NCBI RefSeq assembly: GCF_003813775.1 | Contig: NZ_RPDH01000002.1 | Coordinates: 310,001-374,000 of the forward strand | Direction: 5' to 3' | Origin: Chitinophaga lutea | GTDB lineage: Bacteria > Bacteroidota > Bacteroidia > Chitinophagales > Chitinophagaceae | Length of the DNA: 64,000 nt | Shown: piece by piece, positions 8,026 through 17,494 of the stretch | Numbering within the stretch: the stretch's first letter is position 1 | Layout: each line of letters begins with the position of its first letter | The notes under the pieces: model-generated | Database searches by the model: none | The model's input: only the letters and a program-made list of their open reading frames with translations | Told to the model about the DNA's origin: nothing | Made by a program: the position numbers and the translations under genes

Positions 8026-9549
8026 TCAGCCGGCTTTGGGGGCCAGCATGGAGTCGATCATCAATTCGAGCATCCGCTCATTGTTCCCGTGGATCATGAA
8101 GTTGGAATAAATGATGCGCCCGTCCTGGTCGATCAGGTAGTTGGTGGGTGCGCCGGGAGATTTAAGGTTCCCTTTATTTCGCTTCGGATCCTCGGCCAGG
8201 GGCGTAAAGGTGTAACCGCTGTTCTTCACGAAGGGGAGCACGTATGCATCCTGTTCCCGTACGATGTTGATGGCCAGGTACACCACGTCTTTCCCTTTGT
8301 ATTTCTTCAGCACGTTTTCAAAATGCGGGAACTCGCCACGGCAGGGGCCGCAACCGGGGAACCAATAGGTGAGCAGTACCACTTTGCCTTTGTAGTCGGC
8401 CAGCGACACGGGTTTCTTCGTAAGGTACGCATCGAGCGTAAAAGGCGTGGCTGCTTCCGCGCGCGCTAATTGCGCTGCCCTGATATCCGCATTAACGGCG
8501 GCAGACGTTTTGCCGAGCTTGCTGCCGTATGTCACAAGGGTTTCGTGTACTTTATCGGACGGTGTGCGCTCCTGGAATTTCAGCAGGCTGTCGTATGCCG
8601 GCTGGTTGCGGCCGGCGGCTGCTTCCAGTGAAGCTTTCAGCAAAACAAGCTCTTCAGCGGCCCCGGCATCGCGCCGGGGATTGGCGCCCTGCAAAGCCTG
8701 CAATGCGTCATCGGGTCGGGCAGCGAGCTGCCTGGCTTTGATCATTCTGGCGGTCAGATCATGCCGGCGCGCCCATTCCGTTTTTTCGTACTCTTCCGTG
8801 TCTTTCATGGCGGTCATCCTTTCCGTCACCTGCAGGGCTTTGGCAGGGTCGGACTTTAGCAGGATGTCCCAGTACAAATCCATACCGTACCTGCTCCAGG
8901 AATATTTTTCCGGCGGAAATTCATTGGACATCATCTGTGCGTAACGCAATTTTTTGGCGGGATCCTCGAGGCGGAAGGAGAGCCAGTACAATGCCTGCGC
9001 GGCGCGCTGGCTTTCGGGAAAACGTTTGATCAGATCGAGGCAAAGGGCTTCATACTTCGCCGGATCGGTATCATCGAACCGCATGGCGTAGTAAAACGCG
9101 TAGTCCGCATTGCCGGGCTCGGCTTCGGTTGCCTTGCGCAGGTACTCCGCTGTTTTTTCGAAATCGCCGCGGCGCTCCACATCGTTGGAGAGGGCCGACC
9201 AGGCAGCCGCCATTTTAGGATCGAGCTTCAGTGCCTTCAACAGGTACTTCTCGGCCCTGGGGTCTTCGTGGCTGGTCAGCCGTTTGCCGATAGCAAACGG
9301 AATGGTGGCGGATGTCGGGTATTTTTTGATCCATTTGTCGTATTGCGCCTGCACTTCCGGGTTGGTGGCGACGGCGGCTTTCATATATGCTTCGTGGGCT
9401 TTCAGGTCTTCCGGCTGCTTTTCTACATCGGCGCGTAACTGCGCGATTTCTTCCGGGGACGCGGTGGGCGCTTTTCTTTGTGCGGATGCCGGTTGCCCTG
9501 CGGCGGCCAGCATAACGATCATGCTAAGGGTAAGAATGTGTTTTTTCAT
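8026..9549 (-). CDS. TPR-TlpA fusion: periplasmic thiol-disulfide oxidoreductase
   Basis: This 507-residue protein has a signal peptide (MKKHILTLSMIVMLAAAG, cleavage near ASAQ), a tetratricopeptide-like helical region (about residues 35-330; one clear repeat is AAAWSALSNDVERRGDFEKT followed by AEYLRKATEAEPGNADYAFYYA) and a C-terminal thioredoxin/TlpA domain (about 365-505) with active-site CGPC in YWFPGCGPCRGEFP and the cis-Pro region near GAPTNYLIDQDG. It would act in the periplasm, reducing or oxidising protein disulfides. It is the last gene of a minus-strand operon with SusD 29 bases upstream. The pairing of TlpA-like proteins with SusCD is common in Bacteroidota; the client protein is unknown. 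Confidence 0.87.
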   Translation of the reverse strand: MKKHILTLSMIVMLAAAGQPASAQRKAPTASPEEIAQLRADVEKQPEDLKAHEAYMKAAVATNPEVQAQYDKWIKKYPTSATIPFAIGKRLTSHEDPRAEKYLLKALKLDPKMAAAWSALSNDVERRGDFEKTAEYLRKATEAEPGNADYAFYYAMRFDDTDPAKYEALCLDLIKRFPESQRAAQALYWLSFRLEDPAKKLRYAQMMSNEFPPEKYSWSRYGMDLYWDILLKSDPAKALQVTERMTAMKDTEEYEKTEWARRHDLTARMIKARQLAARPDDALQALQGANPRRDAGAAEELVLLKASLEAAAGRNQPAYDSLLKFQERTPSDKVHETLVTYGSKLGKTSAAVNADIRAAQLARAEAATPFTLDAYLTKKPVSLADYKGKVVLLTYWFPGCGPCRGEFPHFENVLKKYKGKDVVYLAINIVREQDAYVLPFVKNSGYTFTPLAEDPKRNKGNLKSPGAPTNYLIDQDGRIIYSNFMIHGNNERMLELMIDSMLAPKAG

Positions 9550-9578
9550 GACAGGATGATAATGCGTTAAAAAAATGG

Positions 9579-11162
9579 TTAGTTCCAGAGCGGGTTCTGG
9601 TCCAGTGGAGTGCCGGCGGGATAGCGGTTGATCTCCGACAGCGGAACGGGGAAGAGGTACATCTTTTCGGCGAACACGCGCGTTTCGACGTTGATGCGGT
9701 TATACACGCGGCCGCCCGGCCCGTCCACGATATCCATACCTGTGATCACGCCGCCCAGCTTCGCAGGCCCTGCTTTCCAGCGGCGGATGTCGAACCAGCG
9801 CTGGCCTTCCATGGCCAGTTCCACGAACCGTTCGTTTTGCAGCTTCGCGAAGGTGAAGTCCGCCGCGGCGATATTGGGCATTCCGGCGCGGGTGCGGAGT
9901 TTGTTGACGTACATGCGCGCATCTTCCGTGGCGCCCAGGTTCCATTTTGCTTCCGCATAAATGAGGTACACTTCCGCGAGGCGGATAATGGCGCAGTTCT
10001 GGAAATTGGCGTTGCCGTTCGTGTTCTTGTGATCGTATTTCGGGTTGAGGAATTTGCGGAGGAAATAATTGGTGGGTGACGAACCGGAACCCGAGGCACG
10101 GTTGAACTTGCTGCCTTTTTTCATGTCCACTTTTTCACCCATCCACTGGCAACCGTCGTACATCACCGTGGCATAAAAACGGGGGTCGCGGTTGTCGTAC
10201 GGTTTGGCCGCGCTGTAGAGGGGCGATTTATCCCAGGCCAGGCCGTCTTTCATTTCGAAGGCGTCCACGAGGTTTTGGGTAGGGCAGGTGATGCCGCTCG
10301 CGAAGCCGGTGAAGAACGTCGAGGTTTCGTATGTATCCAGCGAATGCGACTGCCCGCTGATGCCGCTGGCGTATTGTTTGTCGAAGATGATCTCTTTGTT
10401 GTTATCGTTCTCGGGATTGAACAGTGTCATAAAATCCGGGAACAGGTCGTACTGTTTGCTGTTGATGACGGCCAGCGCGGCTTCCGCAGCTTCCGCATCA
10501 CGGCGCTGGTTCAGCAGGAAGCGGCTCTTCAGCGCGAGCGCAGCCCAGGAGGTGGCGCGGCCCAGGTTGGCGGCGTTGTAGGAAAGCGGCAGCAGTTTGG
10601 CGGCCTCGTCGAAGTCCGTCAGGATGAACTTCACGCAGTCTTCTTCTTTGGCGCGCGGCACGGTGGTTTCATCGTCGAGCGTCATCACTTTGCTGATGAT
10701 GGGGAAGCGCCCGAAACGGTCGTACAGCTGCATATATGCCAGCGCGCGCAGCAGGCGGGCTTCACCCGTCATGCGTTGCTTCAGGCCTTCGGAAATAGCC
10801 GCGCCGGGCAGCCTTTCCAGCAGCATATTGCACTTGCGCGCCTGCTGGTAACAGGTGGTCCAGTACTCGGAATAGATATTGTTCGAAGGATTGTATTGCC
10901 CAAGGTTTACCTGCTGGGACGTGTGGAATGTACGGGCGGATTCGGCTTCATCCGTGAGGCAGGCCATGAGGAAACTGCCGCCTTCATCGTAGGTGGTGAG
11001 CATACCGGCGTAAATGTTGCCCAGGTACAGGTTGATCAGGGTGCTGTCTTTCCAGACGTTCTGCTCACTGTATTTGTCGAGCGGGCCACGGTCCAGTATA
11101 TTATCGGAGCAGGAGGCGCCGAAAACAGACAGGAAGCAGATGAGTATAAAGTATCGTTTCAT
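9579..11162 (-). CDS. SusD/RagB family nutrient-binding lipoprotein
   Basis: This complete 527-residue SusD-type lipoprotein has signal peptide MKRYFILICFLSVFGASC with the lipidated Cys near residue 18, followed by the typical DNILDRGPLDKYSEQNVW start. SusD hallmarks include the N-terminal tetratricopeptide-like region (RLLRALAYMQLYDRFGRFPI), ALKSRFLLNQRRDAEAAEAA, AEVYLIYAEAKWNLGA, and near the C-terminus LQNERFVELAMEGQRWFDIR then FPVPLSEINRYP. It pairs with the SusC gene that ends 18 bases upstream and would cap that channel at the cell surface. The substrate is unknown: no polysaccharide-degrading enzyme is encoded in this operon. Confidence 0.95.
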   Translation of the reverse strand: MKRYFILICFLSVFGASCSDNILDRGPLDKYSEQNVWKDSTLINLYLGNIYAGMLTTYDEGGSFLMACLTDEAESARTFHTSQQVNLGQYNPSNNIYSEYWTTCYQQARKCNMLLERLPGAAISEGLKQRMTGEARLLRALAYMQLYDRFGRFPIISKVMTLDDETTVPRAKEEDCVKFILTDFDEAAKLLPLSYNAANLGRATSWAALALKSRFLLNQRRDAEAAEAALAVINSKQYDLFPDFMTLFNPENDNNKEIIFDKQYASGISGQSHSLDTYETSTFFTGFASGITCPTQNLVDAFEMKDGLAWDKSPLYSAAKPYDNRDPRFYATVMYDGCQWMGEKVDMKKGSKFNRASGSGSSPTNYFLRKFLNPKYDHKNTNGNANFQNCAIIRLAEVYLIYAEAKWNLGATEDARMYVNKLRTRAGMPNIAAADFTFAKLQNERFVELAMEGQRWFDIRRWKAGPAKLGGVITGMDIVDGPGGRVYNRINVETRVFAEKMYLFPVPLSEINRYPAGTPLDQNPLWN

Positions 11163-11180
11163 GTTGAGAGCAGTTTAGGA

Positions 11181-14100
11181 TCAGAAATTGACGGTGGCGC
11201 CGGCATTATAATACCGCATCAGCGGGTAAGCGCCCTGGGCGGAAATTTCCGGATCGGTGAGTTTGTATGACGAGAAAGTCAGCAGGTTGAGGCCGCTTAC
11301 GTACACGCGCACACGAGAAAGGCCGATGGGCCGGAGCCATGTTTGCGGCAGGTTGTAGGCCAGTTCCAGGTTCTTCAGGCGCAGGTACGAAGTATTGCGG
11401 AGCCAGAAGGTGGAGTTCTGCGAGTTGTTCTGGTTGTTGATCCAGAGCCTGGGGAAAGACGCGCCTTTGTTCTCCGGCGTCCAGCGGTCGAGGTGCTGTT
11501 GGGCCGGTACGCCGTCGCCCGAGAAGGGGAAGGCGATAGTGCCGGAAAAGTGCGTCTCGCGGTCGGCCACGCCCTGCCAGAGCAGGTTCAGCTCGATGCC
11601 TTTCCAGTACACGCCCATATCCGCACCGAAGAGGATGTTCGGATAGGCGCCCTTGCTGATGAGGCTGCGGTCCGCGGCCGTGATCTTGTTATCGCCGTCG
11701 ATGTCCGCATACCGGATATCGCCGGGTTTTACGTTCGGATAGAGCGGGGTGGGACCGGCCTTGATCTCTTCTTCCGTCTGGTAAATACCCTGTGCCGTAT
11801 ACCCCGTTACGGAGCCGAAGCTCACGCTGCGGCCTTCGACCCGCTGCCATGCCGGCACGGAAGTGGCCTGCGCGTATTTCAGCACTTTATTACGCAGGAA
11901 GGTGGCATTGGGCCGTACCCGCCAGGAGAGGGCGCCGCGCCGGTCGTTATACCCCAGCTGAAGCTCAACGCCGCGGCTTTCCACTTCGGCCGCGTTCTGC
12001 GGCGGCAGGGAAATGCCAAGGGTAGAGGCAATGATCTGCGTGGGAGGGATCAGAATGTCGTATGTATGTTTGACGAAATAATCCGTTTCGAGCGTAAACC
12101 GGTTGTCGAGGAAAGCCGCGTCCAGCCCGATGTTACCGATGCGCGTCTTTTCCCAGGTGAAGTCCGGGTTGGGCAGGATGGTTTCGTTCAGCCCCGGGCT
12201 GTACTGGGGCGACGCACCGCCGAAGGAATACCCGCCGGTGCCCTGCGAGAGGTTGTAGGTAGAGAGGAACTGGTACGGGAACACGGCGTCGTTACCCGCC
12301 AGGCCGTAAGAGCCGCGCAGTTTCAGCGAAGGCACCACACCCAGGGCGGGTTTGAAAAACGGTTCTTCGGATATTCTCCAGCCGGCAGACACGGAAGGGA
12401 AAAATCCGTACTGGTGGCCCGGCGGGAAGATGTTGGAACCATCGTACCGGAAATTGAACTCGAATAAATATTTCTCCGAGAAGTTGTATGTCAGCCTGCC
12501 CACATAACCGATCCTGCCGCGCTGCCCGGCCGTGCCGGCGTTGGTGGCCTGCGTGGGATCGCCGAGGTTCAGCTGGTCGAGCGCCGGTGAGGAGAAATTG
12601 CTGCGTGCCGCGATGAGGCTGTCGGCCGCTTCGCTGGTATGGTTGAAGAGCAGCAGGCCGGACACGTGATGTTTCCCGAAATACCGGTTGTATTGCAGGG
12701 ACAATTCACTGATCACCGTCTGGTACTGGTAGTAGGTTTCCCGCAGTTCCGCTTTTGCAGGGAACGTATTGGCAGGAAAATAGTTGCCGGCCGCATCACG
12801 GGTATAGGCCGCATAAGGCGTCAGCCATCTTTTTGCGAACGTATGCTGCTTGTCGTACGCCAGCGTTCCCTTCGCCGAAAGCCCCTCTACGAAAGGAATA
12901 TTGTATTGCAGCGACAGGCTGCCCGTAAACAGGTTGAAAGAAGTGGTGCGGGTGCCGTTATCGCCGCGGGACATCAGGTACATGTTGCCCCTGGCGGAAG
13001 GAATGTAATTGTACAGGCCGTTGGAAAAGCGGTTGGGATAGATGCGCGGGCTCTGCATGGCGAATTTCACCACGTAGTCGGCGTCGAACGCGCCCATGTC
13101 CCTCGCTTTGGAGACCATGCCCGCCGTGTTCAGGTTAAAGACCAGGTTTTTACCGATGCGCGATTCGAGGTTCAGGCGCATGTTGTAGCGCCTGAAGTTA
13201 ACGAGGTCGAAAAGCCCGCCTTCATAGGCATAGCCTGCGCCGGCGTAATACCTGGTTTTTTCCGAGCCGCCTGAAACGGAGAGGTTGTGCTGTGTCTGCA
13301 ACGCCTGTTTGTTCAGGATCTCGTCGTACCAGTCGGTATCGGCGAGCTGATCGGGGTCGGATTTATCGCGCAGCTTTTGCAGGTCGGCGTCGTTGTACCC
13401 TCTGCCGGCGGCGGGGTTGAAGGTGCCTTCATTTTTATGCGCTTCGTTGAGCAGCAGGGCATAGTTATAGGAATCGAGAATGTGGTATTGCCGCGTGGGC
13501 TTCTGCATCACCACGCCGGAGTTCAGCGTAATGGCCGGCTGGCCGCGGTTTCCTTTTTTGGTGGTGACGAGGATGACGCCGTTGGCTGCGCGCGCTCCAT
13601 ATACGGAACTGGCGGAAGCGTCTTTCAGCACGGAGACATTGTCGATCTCGCTGGGGTCGAGCATATCCAGGTTGCGGCCGGGAATACCGTCTATCACGAT
13701 CAGCGGCGCGGCGCTGTTGAGCGGCGGGCCGCTGTTGAAGGTGCTGAAACCGCGGATGTACAGGTCGGAGCCACGGCCGGGGCCGCCGGCGTTTTTCACG
13801 GCAATGAGGCCGGGTACGCGGCCGGCGAGAGCGTCGGAGGCTTTAACGACCGGGGAGCGCTGGATCTCTTTGGCGTCGACCGTGCCGATGGCGCCGGTCA
13901 CCGTCCGTTTGCGCTGCTCGCCGTAGCCCACTACCACCACTTCCTTCAGCTCCGCATTTTCTTCCATGAGCACGATGTGCAGCGGGCCTCTGCCGGGCAC
14001 GGCTTCTTTCTGCACGTAACCCAGGAGCGAAAAAACCAGCACATCGCCCGGGTTGTAATCGAGGGAAAAGGCGCCGTCCTTGTCGGTGACCGTGCCGGCT

Positions 14101-14546
14101 GTTTTACCTTTGATGCGCACGGTCACGCTGGGCAGCAGTTCTCCGGTGGAGCCCCGTACCGTACCCGTCACTTTCTTTTCCTGCACCGGGCCTTCTTCGC
14201 GGCTGAAGATCACGATGCTGTTGTTCATTTCCCGGAAGGAGAGCGGCGTGGACGCGAGGAGCGCAGACAGTATCTGCCCCAGCGGCTGCCGGTGGAACGA
14301 CTGCACGGAGACCGTAAACTGTTTCAGTTCCGCCGGGTTGTAGGCGAACTCAACGCCCGACAGTAATCTGAGCCGGCGCATGCACGACTCGAGGGATTCG
14401 TTCCGGAAGGATGCGGTGACCCTTTCCTTTTCAAGCAACTGGCCCCGGGAACTGGCCGAAGCCAGCATGGCCGTAACGAATAGCACAGATGCCAACATCA
14501 ATACCCGCATAAACTTGACGATTAAGATTAATGGCGGTTTTTTCAT
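11181..14546 (-). CDS. SusC/RagA TonB-dependent outer-membrane channel with STN domain
   Basis: This 1121-residue TonB-dependent transporter has a signal peptide up to about residue 35; an STN domain (about 45-110, beginning VTASFRNESLESCMRRLRLL), which in this class contacts the FecR anti-sigma factor; a carboxypeptidase-regulatory-like beta domain (about 125-195, TGTVRGSTGELLPSVTVRIK); the TonB-box/plug region (about 205-330) with VVVGYGEQRKRTVTGAIG, the conserved LIVIDGIPGRNLDMLDPSEI and SVYGARAANGVILVTTKKG; and a beta-barrel ending in a terminal aromatic (GATVNF). It forms a pair with the SusD that follows by 18 bases. The sigma/FecR genes upstream imply substrate-induced transcription through trans-envelope signalling. 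An antisense terminator lies in its leader (14650-14675). Confidence 0.96.
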   Translation of the reverse strand: MKKPPLILIVKFMRVLMLASVLFVTAMLASASSRGQLLEKERVTASFRNESLESCMRRLRLLSGVEFAYNPAELKQFTVSVQSFHRQPLGQILSALLASTPLSFREMNNSIVIFSREEGPVQEKKVTGTVRGSTGELLPSVTVRIKGKTAGTVTDKDGAFSLDYNPGDVLVFSLLGYVQKEAVPGRGPLHIVLMEENAELKEVVVVGYGEQRKRTVTGAIGTVDAKEIQRSPVVKASDALAGRVPGLIAVKNAGGPGRGSDLYIRGFSTFNSGPPLNSAAPLIVIDGIPGRNLDMLDPSEIDNVSVLKDASASSVYGARAANGVILVTTKKGNRGQPAITLNSGVVMQKPTRQYHILDSYNYALLLNEAHKNEGTFNPAAGRGYNDADLQKLRDKSDPDQLADTDWYDEILNKQALQTQHNLSVSGGSEKTRYYAGAGYAYEGGLFDLVNFRRYNMRLNLESRIGKNLVFNLNTAGMVSKARDMGAFDADYVVKFAMQSPRIYPNRFSNGLYNYIPSARGNMYLMSRGDNGTRTTSFNLFTGSLSLQYNIPFVEGLSAKGTLAYDKQHTFAKRWLTPYAAYTRDAAGNYFPANTFPAKAELRETYYQYQTVISELSLQYNRYFGKHHVSGLLLFNHTSEAADSLIAARSNFSSPALDQLNLGDPTQATNAGTAGQRGRIGYVGRLTYNFSEKYLFEFNFRYDGSNIFPPGHQYGFFPSVSAGWRISEEPFFKPALGVVPSLKLRGSYGLAGNDAVFPYQFLSTYNLSQGTGGYSFGGASPQYSPGLNETILPNPDFTWEKTRIGNIGLDAAFLDNRFTLETDYFVKHTYDILIPPTQIIASTLGISLPPQNAAEVESRGVELQLGYNDRRGALSWRVRPNATFLRNKVLKYAQATSVPAWQRVEGRSVSFGSVTGYTAQGIYQTEEEIKAGPTPLYPNVKPGDIRYADIDGDNKITAADRSLISKGAYPNILFGADMGVYWKGIELNLLWQGVADRETHFSGTIAFPFSGDGVPAQQHLDRWTPENKGASFPRLWINNQNNSQNSTFWLRNTSYLRLKNLELAYNLPQTWLRPIGLSRVRVYVSGLNLLTFSSYKLTDPEISAQGAYPLMRYYNAGATVNF

Positions 14547-14675
14547 AAATTTGACCGTTAGGGTTTTTGTTGTTTAACAATAAAATACCAGCCGGTACGC
14601 CGTCTCCAAGTTTACCAGACCAAGGCAGCGTAACCGGAATAACATTCCGGTGCCCGTTTTCGCGGGCACTTTTTT
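14546..14675 (+). ncRNA. Candidate antisense RNA over the SusC leader
   Basis: On the plus strand, opposite the SusC leader, a TAnnTTTG-type -7 element (TAAATTTG, 14546-14553) overlaps the SusC start codon. About 95 bases further lies a strong intrinsic terminator: GTGCCCG (14650-14656) / CGGGCAC (14663-14669) followed by six T. No plus-strand gene precedes the terminator, so it would end a short transcript of about 115 nt antisense to the SusC 5' untranslated region. A second hairpin (CCGGAAT / ATTCCGG, 14634-14650) lies directly before it. No clear -33 element is visible. PUL-associated antisense RNAs of this layout are known in Bacteroides (for example DonS); that this is one is inference. 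Confidence 0.4.
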
Positions 14676-14738
14676 ATTTCATATCAACAATATGCGTGTG
14701 TGGATTCTGCGGCGGCTTCATCAGCCGCGCTCATGTCT

Positions 14739-15701
14739 CTAATTCATTGTGCCGCAACCGGCGCCATCGATACTTACCCCCTCATTCGTGATTGTATATT
14801 CGAAATGGTTGATCAGTTTCAGTTTGTCGAGCACCTCCGTCAAAGGCCGCCCCGTGTCGATGCTGATCGTATTGCGGCAATCCCGGAGGTGGGCGCCGGC
14901 AAAACGGATGTGCACGTTATACACGTTTTCCAGCAGTTGCGCCAGTTCGCCCATCGACACATCGTCGAGGTCGAGATGCTGGGCTTCCCAGCCTGTCCGG
15001 GCGGGCGCCGTGTTCAGCTTTTCCGCCGGCAGCAGCGGGGCGGCTTTTACTTCAGGTATGGTGGCCTGTGCGCTGATGGCCACCGTTTCGCGGGGCAGGA
15101 GCGTGACGGACTTTTTATCGGGCGCCGTTACTTTCACCTTGCCGCTGACCACGGCCACTTCTACGGTCGCTCCCAGGCTCACGCGGAAGGCGGTGCCGAG
15201 CACCAGCGTCCGGGTGCCGTTGGCGTCGACGGTAAAGGGACGGGCATCATCACGCGCCACATCGAAGAAAGCTTCTCCCGATTCCAGTTCCACCCGTCTT
15301 CCACCGGCGAAGTTCGCTTCGTAATGCACGCTGGAACCTGCGCTCAGCCACATGCGCGACCCATCCGGCAGCGATACCTGGTGGATCTTGCCGGCCGCGG
15401 CCGTAAGTCGTACAACGGATTCACGACCTGGATAGAACAGTGCCGCGGTCACCAGCATCGCTACTGCAGCCGCAGCGGCCCACCATATGCGGCGTACCTT
15501 GCCTGACGGCCGGACTGTTTCCGCCGGTTGCGTGCGTCCGGCAATCCTTTCCCATAGCGCGTCTCCTCCCGAAGTTTCTCCCGCAGGCGCTTTCAGGCGC
15601 AGCGATTCGTACCACTGCTCCACGATGGCCTTTTCCTCGGGGGAGCATTCCCCTTCGGCATACTTCTGCAACAACTGCGCTATGTGATCGAATTTTTTCA
15701 C
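14739..15701 (-). CDS. FecR family anti-sigma factor
   Basis: This 320-residue inner-membrane anti-sigma factor relays SusC/TonB-receptor occupancy to its ECF sigma factor. I choose the GTG at 15701 (VKKFDHIAQLLQKYAEGE), since upstream in-frame sequence has no plausible start and reads through intergenic DNA. A cytoplasmic sigma-binding N-terminal part (about 1-75) is followed by one transmembrane helix (WWAAAAAVAMLVTAALFY) and the periplasmic FecR domain (about 110-225; LPDGSRMWLSAGSSVHYEAN, GEAFFDVARDDARPFTVDA). The C-terminal ~70 residues (LDDVSMGELAQLLENVYNVH) are the DUF4974-type STN-like domain. It lies 127 bases after the sigma gene and ahead of SusC. Confidence 0.9.
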   Translation of the reverse strand: MKKFDHIAQLLQKYAEGECSPEEKAIVEQWYESLRLKAPAGETSGGDALWERIAGRTQPAETVRPSGKVRRIWWAAAAAVAMLVTAALFYPGRESVVRLTAAAGKIHQVSLPDGSRMWLSAGSSVHYEANFAGGRRVELESGEAFFDVARDDARPFTVDANGTRTLVLGTAFRVSLGATVEVAVVSGKVKVTAPDKKSVTLLPRETVAISAQATIPEVKAAPLLPAEKLNTAPARTGWEAQHLDLDDVSMGELAQLLENVYNVHIRFAGAHLRDCRNTISIDTGRPLTEVLDKLKLINHFEYTITNEGVSIDGAGCGTMN

Positions 15702-15828
15702 AACGGCTTTATTATAATGACAGTTCAAAACGCCGGGTGTACCAGACGAGCGTAAAAAAAATAAGAAAAAGATGATATAGCGGGCGGTAGCCGCTGCCGG
15801 CCTGTATTTCCGGGGTCGGAAAGCCGCC

Positions 15829-16401
15829 TTAAAGGGAGTTGGGGAGCGATTGCCCTTTGTAATAGGCATCGATTTTTGTCTTCAGCCGTTTCAGGGCGTT
15901 GGAGATCTGGTTACGCACGGTCTGTTCCGAAATGGAGAGCTGGGATGCGATCAGCGGGGCGGAGAGGCCCTCTTCGCGGCTTTTGAGGTACACCACGCGC
16001 ATTTTCTCCGGCATGAGATCGAGCGCATCGTTGACCTGCGCCGAGAGTTCTTTCAATGCCAGGGCCATTTGCCCGTTATCGGCGGCCTGCGGCAATGCAT
16101 CGGCATGCTGACGGGCATGTTCGAGGCGGGTCAGCGCCGAATGGTAATAATTGATGATCCGGTTGCGAAGGGCGATGTGCAGATAAGCAGGAACGGTGCC
16201 CGTGATGTGAAGCGAGTGGCGTTTTTCCCAGAGGTGGATGAACAGTTCCTGGAGGATATCTTCCGCGTCGGCCACGGAACCGGTTTTCAAACAAGCCTGC
16301 TGCAGCAGCGGGCCGCGATGCCTGTTATACAACTCCCGGAAAGCGCTGTGGTCATTCCCCCTGATCAAACCGATCAGATCAATATCTGAAAGTCTATCCA
16401 C
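15829..16401 (-). CDS. ECF-type RNA polymerase sigma-70 factor
   Basis: This 190-residue sigma factor has sigma-70 region 2 (about 15-85: DHSAFRELYNRHRGPLLQQA, DAEDILQELFIHLWEKR, YLHIALRNRIINYYH) and region 4 (about 120-180: LDLMPEKMRVVYLKSREEGL, then ASQLSISEQTVRNQISNALK, the helix-turn-helix). It belongs to the Bacteroidota ECF group that works with FecR anti-sigma factors to switch on adjacent SusCD genes. It starts the minus-strand locus that runs through FecR, SusC, SusD and the TPR-TlpA protein. Confidence 0.94.
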   Translation of the reverse strand: MDRLSDIDLIGLIRGNDHSAFRELYNRHRGPLLQQACLKTGSVADAEDILQELFIHLWEKRHSLHITGTVPAYLHIALRNRIINYYHSALTRLEHARQHADALPQAADNGQMALALKELSAQVNDALDLMPEKMRVVYLKSREEGLSAPLIASQLSISEQTVRNQISNALKRLKTKIDAYYKGQSLPNSL

Positions 16402-16524
16402 CCGATTTTGATTGATTGCACCGTAAACTTACAAAGAATTTGTGATCGCTTCCCGGGATTTTTTAGCCGGGCGGAAGGACTGCAACCGGCCATACCGCCT
16501 GTGCCGGCAAAACGGTTTTTACCG

Positions 16525-17385
16525 TTATCCCCGCGCCAGTAAAACGATCCCCGCCAGAATGACCACTGCGGCGATCAGGCGTTTCATGCTGTCTTTTTCC
16601 TTCAGCAGGTTCACCCCGAAAAACACGCCGAACACGATGCTCAGTTCGCGCACGGGCGCAACGTAGCTGACGGGCGTGGTTTTCATGGCGATGAGTACCA
16701 GCAGGTACGATAGCGGCTGCAGCACGGCCACGCCGAGCACCTGCTTCCAGTGGAGTTTTATTTCGGTGCGGATGACCTGCATCTTGTCCATCACCACCGG
16801 AATGAGCAGCAACAGCGGCAGCACCATCGACGCAAAGGCGATCACGATGGCGGATACACCGTATTCCGCCACCGCGGCTTTGTCCCACAGGGTATACGCG
16901 GCAATGAACAACCCCGTCAGCAAGCCGAAATACACCCCGGTGCGCACGGACTTGCCTTCCTTGTTCACATGGAACCCCGCCAGGAAACAAACACCGGCAA
17001 TGATGAGCAGGAAACCGGTGATGCCCCAAATACCCAGCCGCTCCCCGAAGAGCAGCACGGCTCCGGTAACGGCAAACAGCGGCCCGGCGCCACGCGCCAC
17101 GGGATACACCACAGACAGGTCGCCTTTCCGGTAACCCGCCTGCAACGCCACGAAATAAAAAACGTGCAGCAGCCCGCTGCCCAGCGCCATGGTGAGTGTT
17201 TGCTGGTTGAGCTGCAAGGGCAGGCGGAACAGTTCGTACATGAGGAAAGGCAGAAAAATGACGGCGGAAAACAGCGACACCAGCCAGAAAAAGATCAGCC
17301 CGCCCCTGACCTGTTTGGTGAGCAGGTTCCAGAGGGCGTGGAGAACGGCCGCCGTGATAACGAGTAGCAGGGAAGAGGTACTCAT
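16525..17385 (-). CDS. EamA/DMT family inner-membrane transporter
   Basis: This 286-residue protein, with the start chosen at MSTSSLLLVITAAVLHALWN, is almost wholly hydrophobic, with about ten predicted transmembrane helices in two homologous halves, as in drug/metabolite transporters of the EamA type. The early ALWNLLTK segment and the second-half VAPVRELSIVFGVFFGVNLL stretch fit the family. The transported compound cannot be inferred. It stands alone between the ars operon terminator and the sigma factor gene. The frame continues 13 codons upstream, but that extension would precede the first helix without purpose. Confidence 0.85.
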   Translation of the reverse strand: MSTSSLLLVITAAVLHALWNLLTKQVRGGLIFFWLVSLFSAVIFLPFLMYELFRLPLQLNQQTLTMALGSGLLHVFYFVALQAGYRKGDLSVVYPVARGAGPLFAVTGAVLLFGERLGIWGITGFLLIIAGVCFLAGFHVNKEGKSVRTGVYFGLLTGLFIAAYTLWDKAAVAEYGVSAIVIAFASMVLPLLLLIPVVMDKMQVIRTEIKLHWKQVLGVAVLQPLSYLLVLIAMKTTPVSYVAPVRELSIVFGVFFGVNLLKEKDSMKRLIAAVVILAGIVLLARG

Positions 17386-17448
17386 ATGGATGAAGATAAG
17401 GAATATGGGGGAGTGACGCCGCATCGGAATTCAGGTGAAACCATAAAA

Positions 17449-17477
17449 AAACCTCCGGACTATCAGTCCGGAGGTTT
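17449..17477 (-). terminator. Terminator of the ars operon
   Basis: Perfect 12-bp stem AAACCTCCGGAC (17449-17460) / GTCCGGAGGTTT (17466-17477), 5-base loop, followed on the minus strand by TTTT. It lies 18 bases after the metallophosphoesterase stop and separates the arsenic operon from the EamA gene. Confidence 0.88.
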
Positions 17478-17494
17478 GCTATGATGCGTTGATG

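Noticed and set aside
12639..14366. Long plus-strand open frames opposite the SusC gene (12639-13274 and 13287-14366)
   Set aside because: Shadows of the SusC coding sequence caused by GC-rich third positions; no start context or domain.
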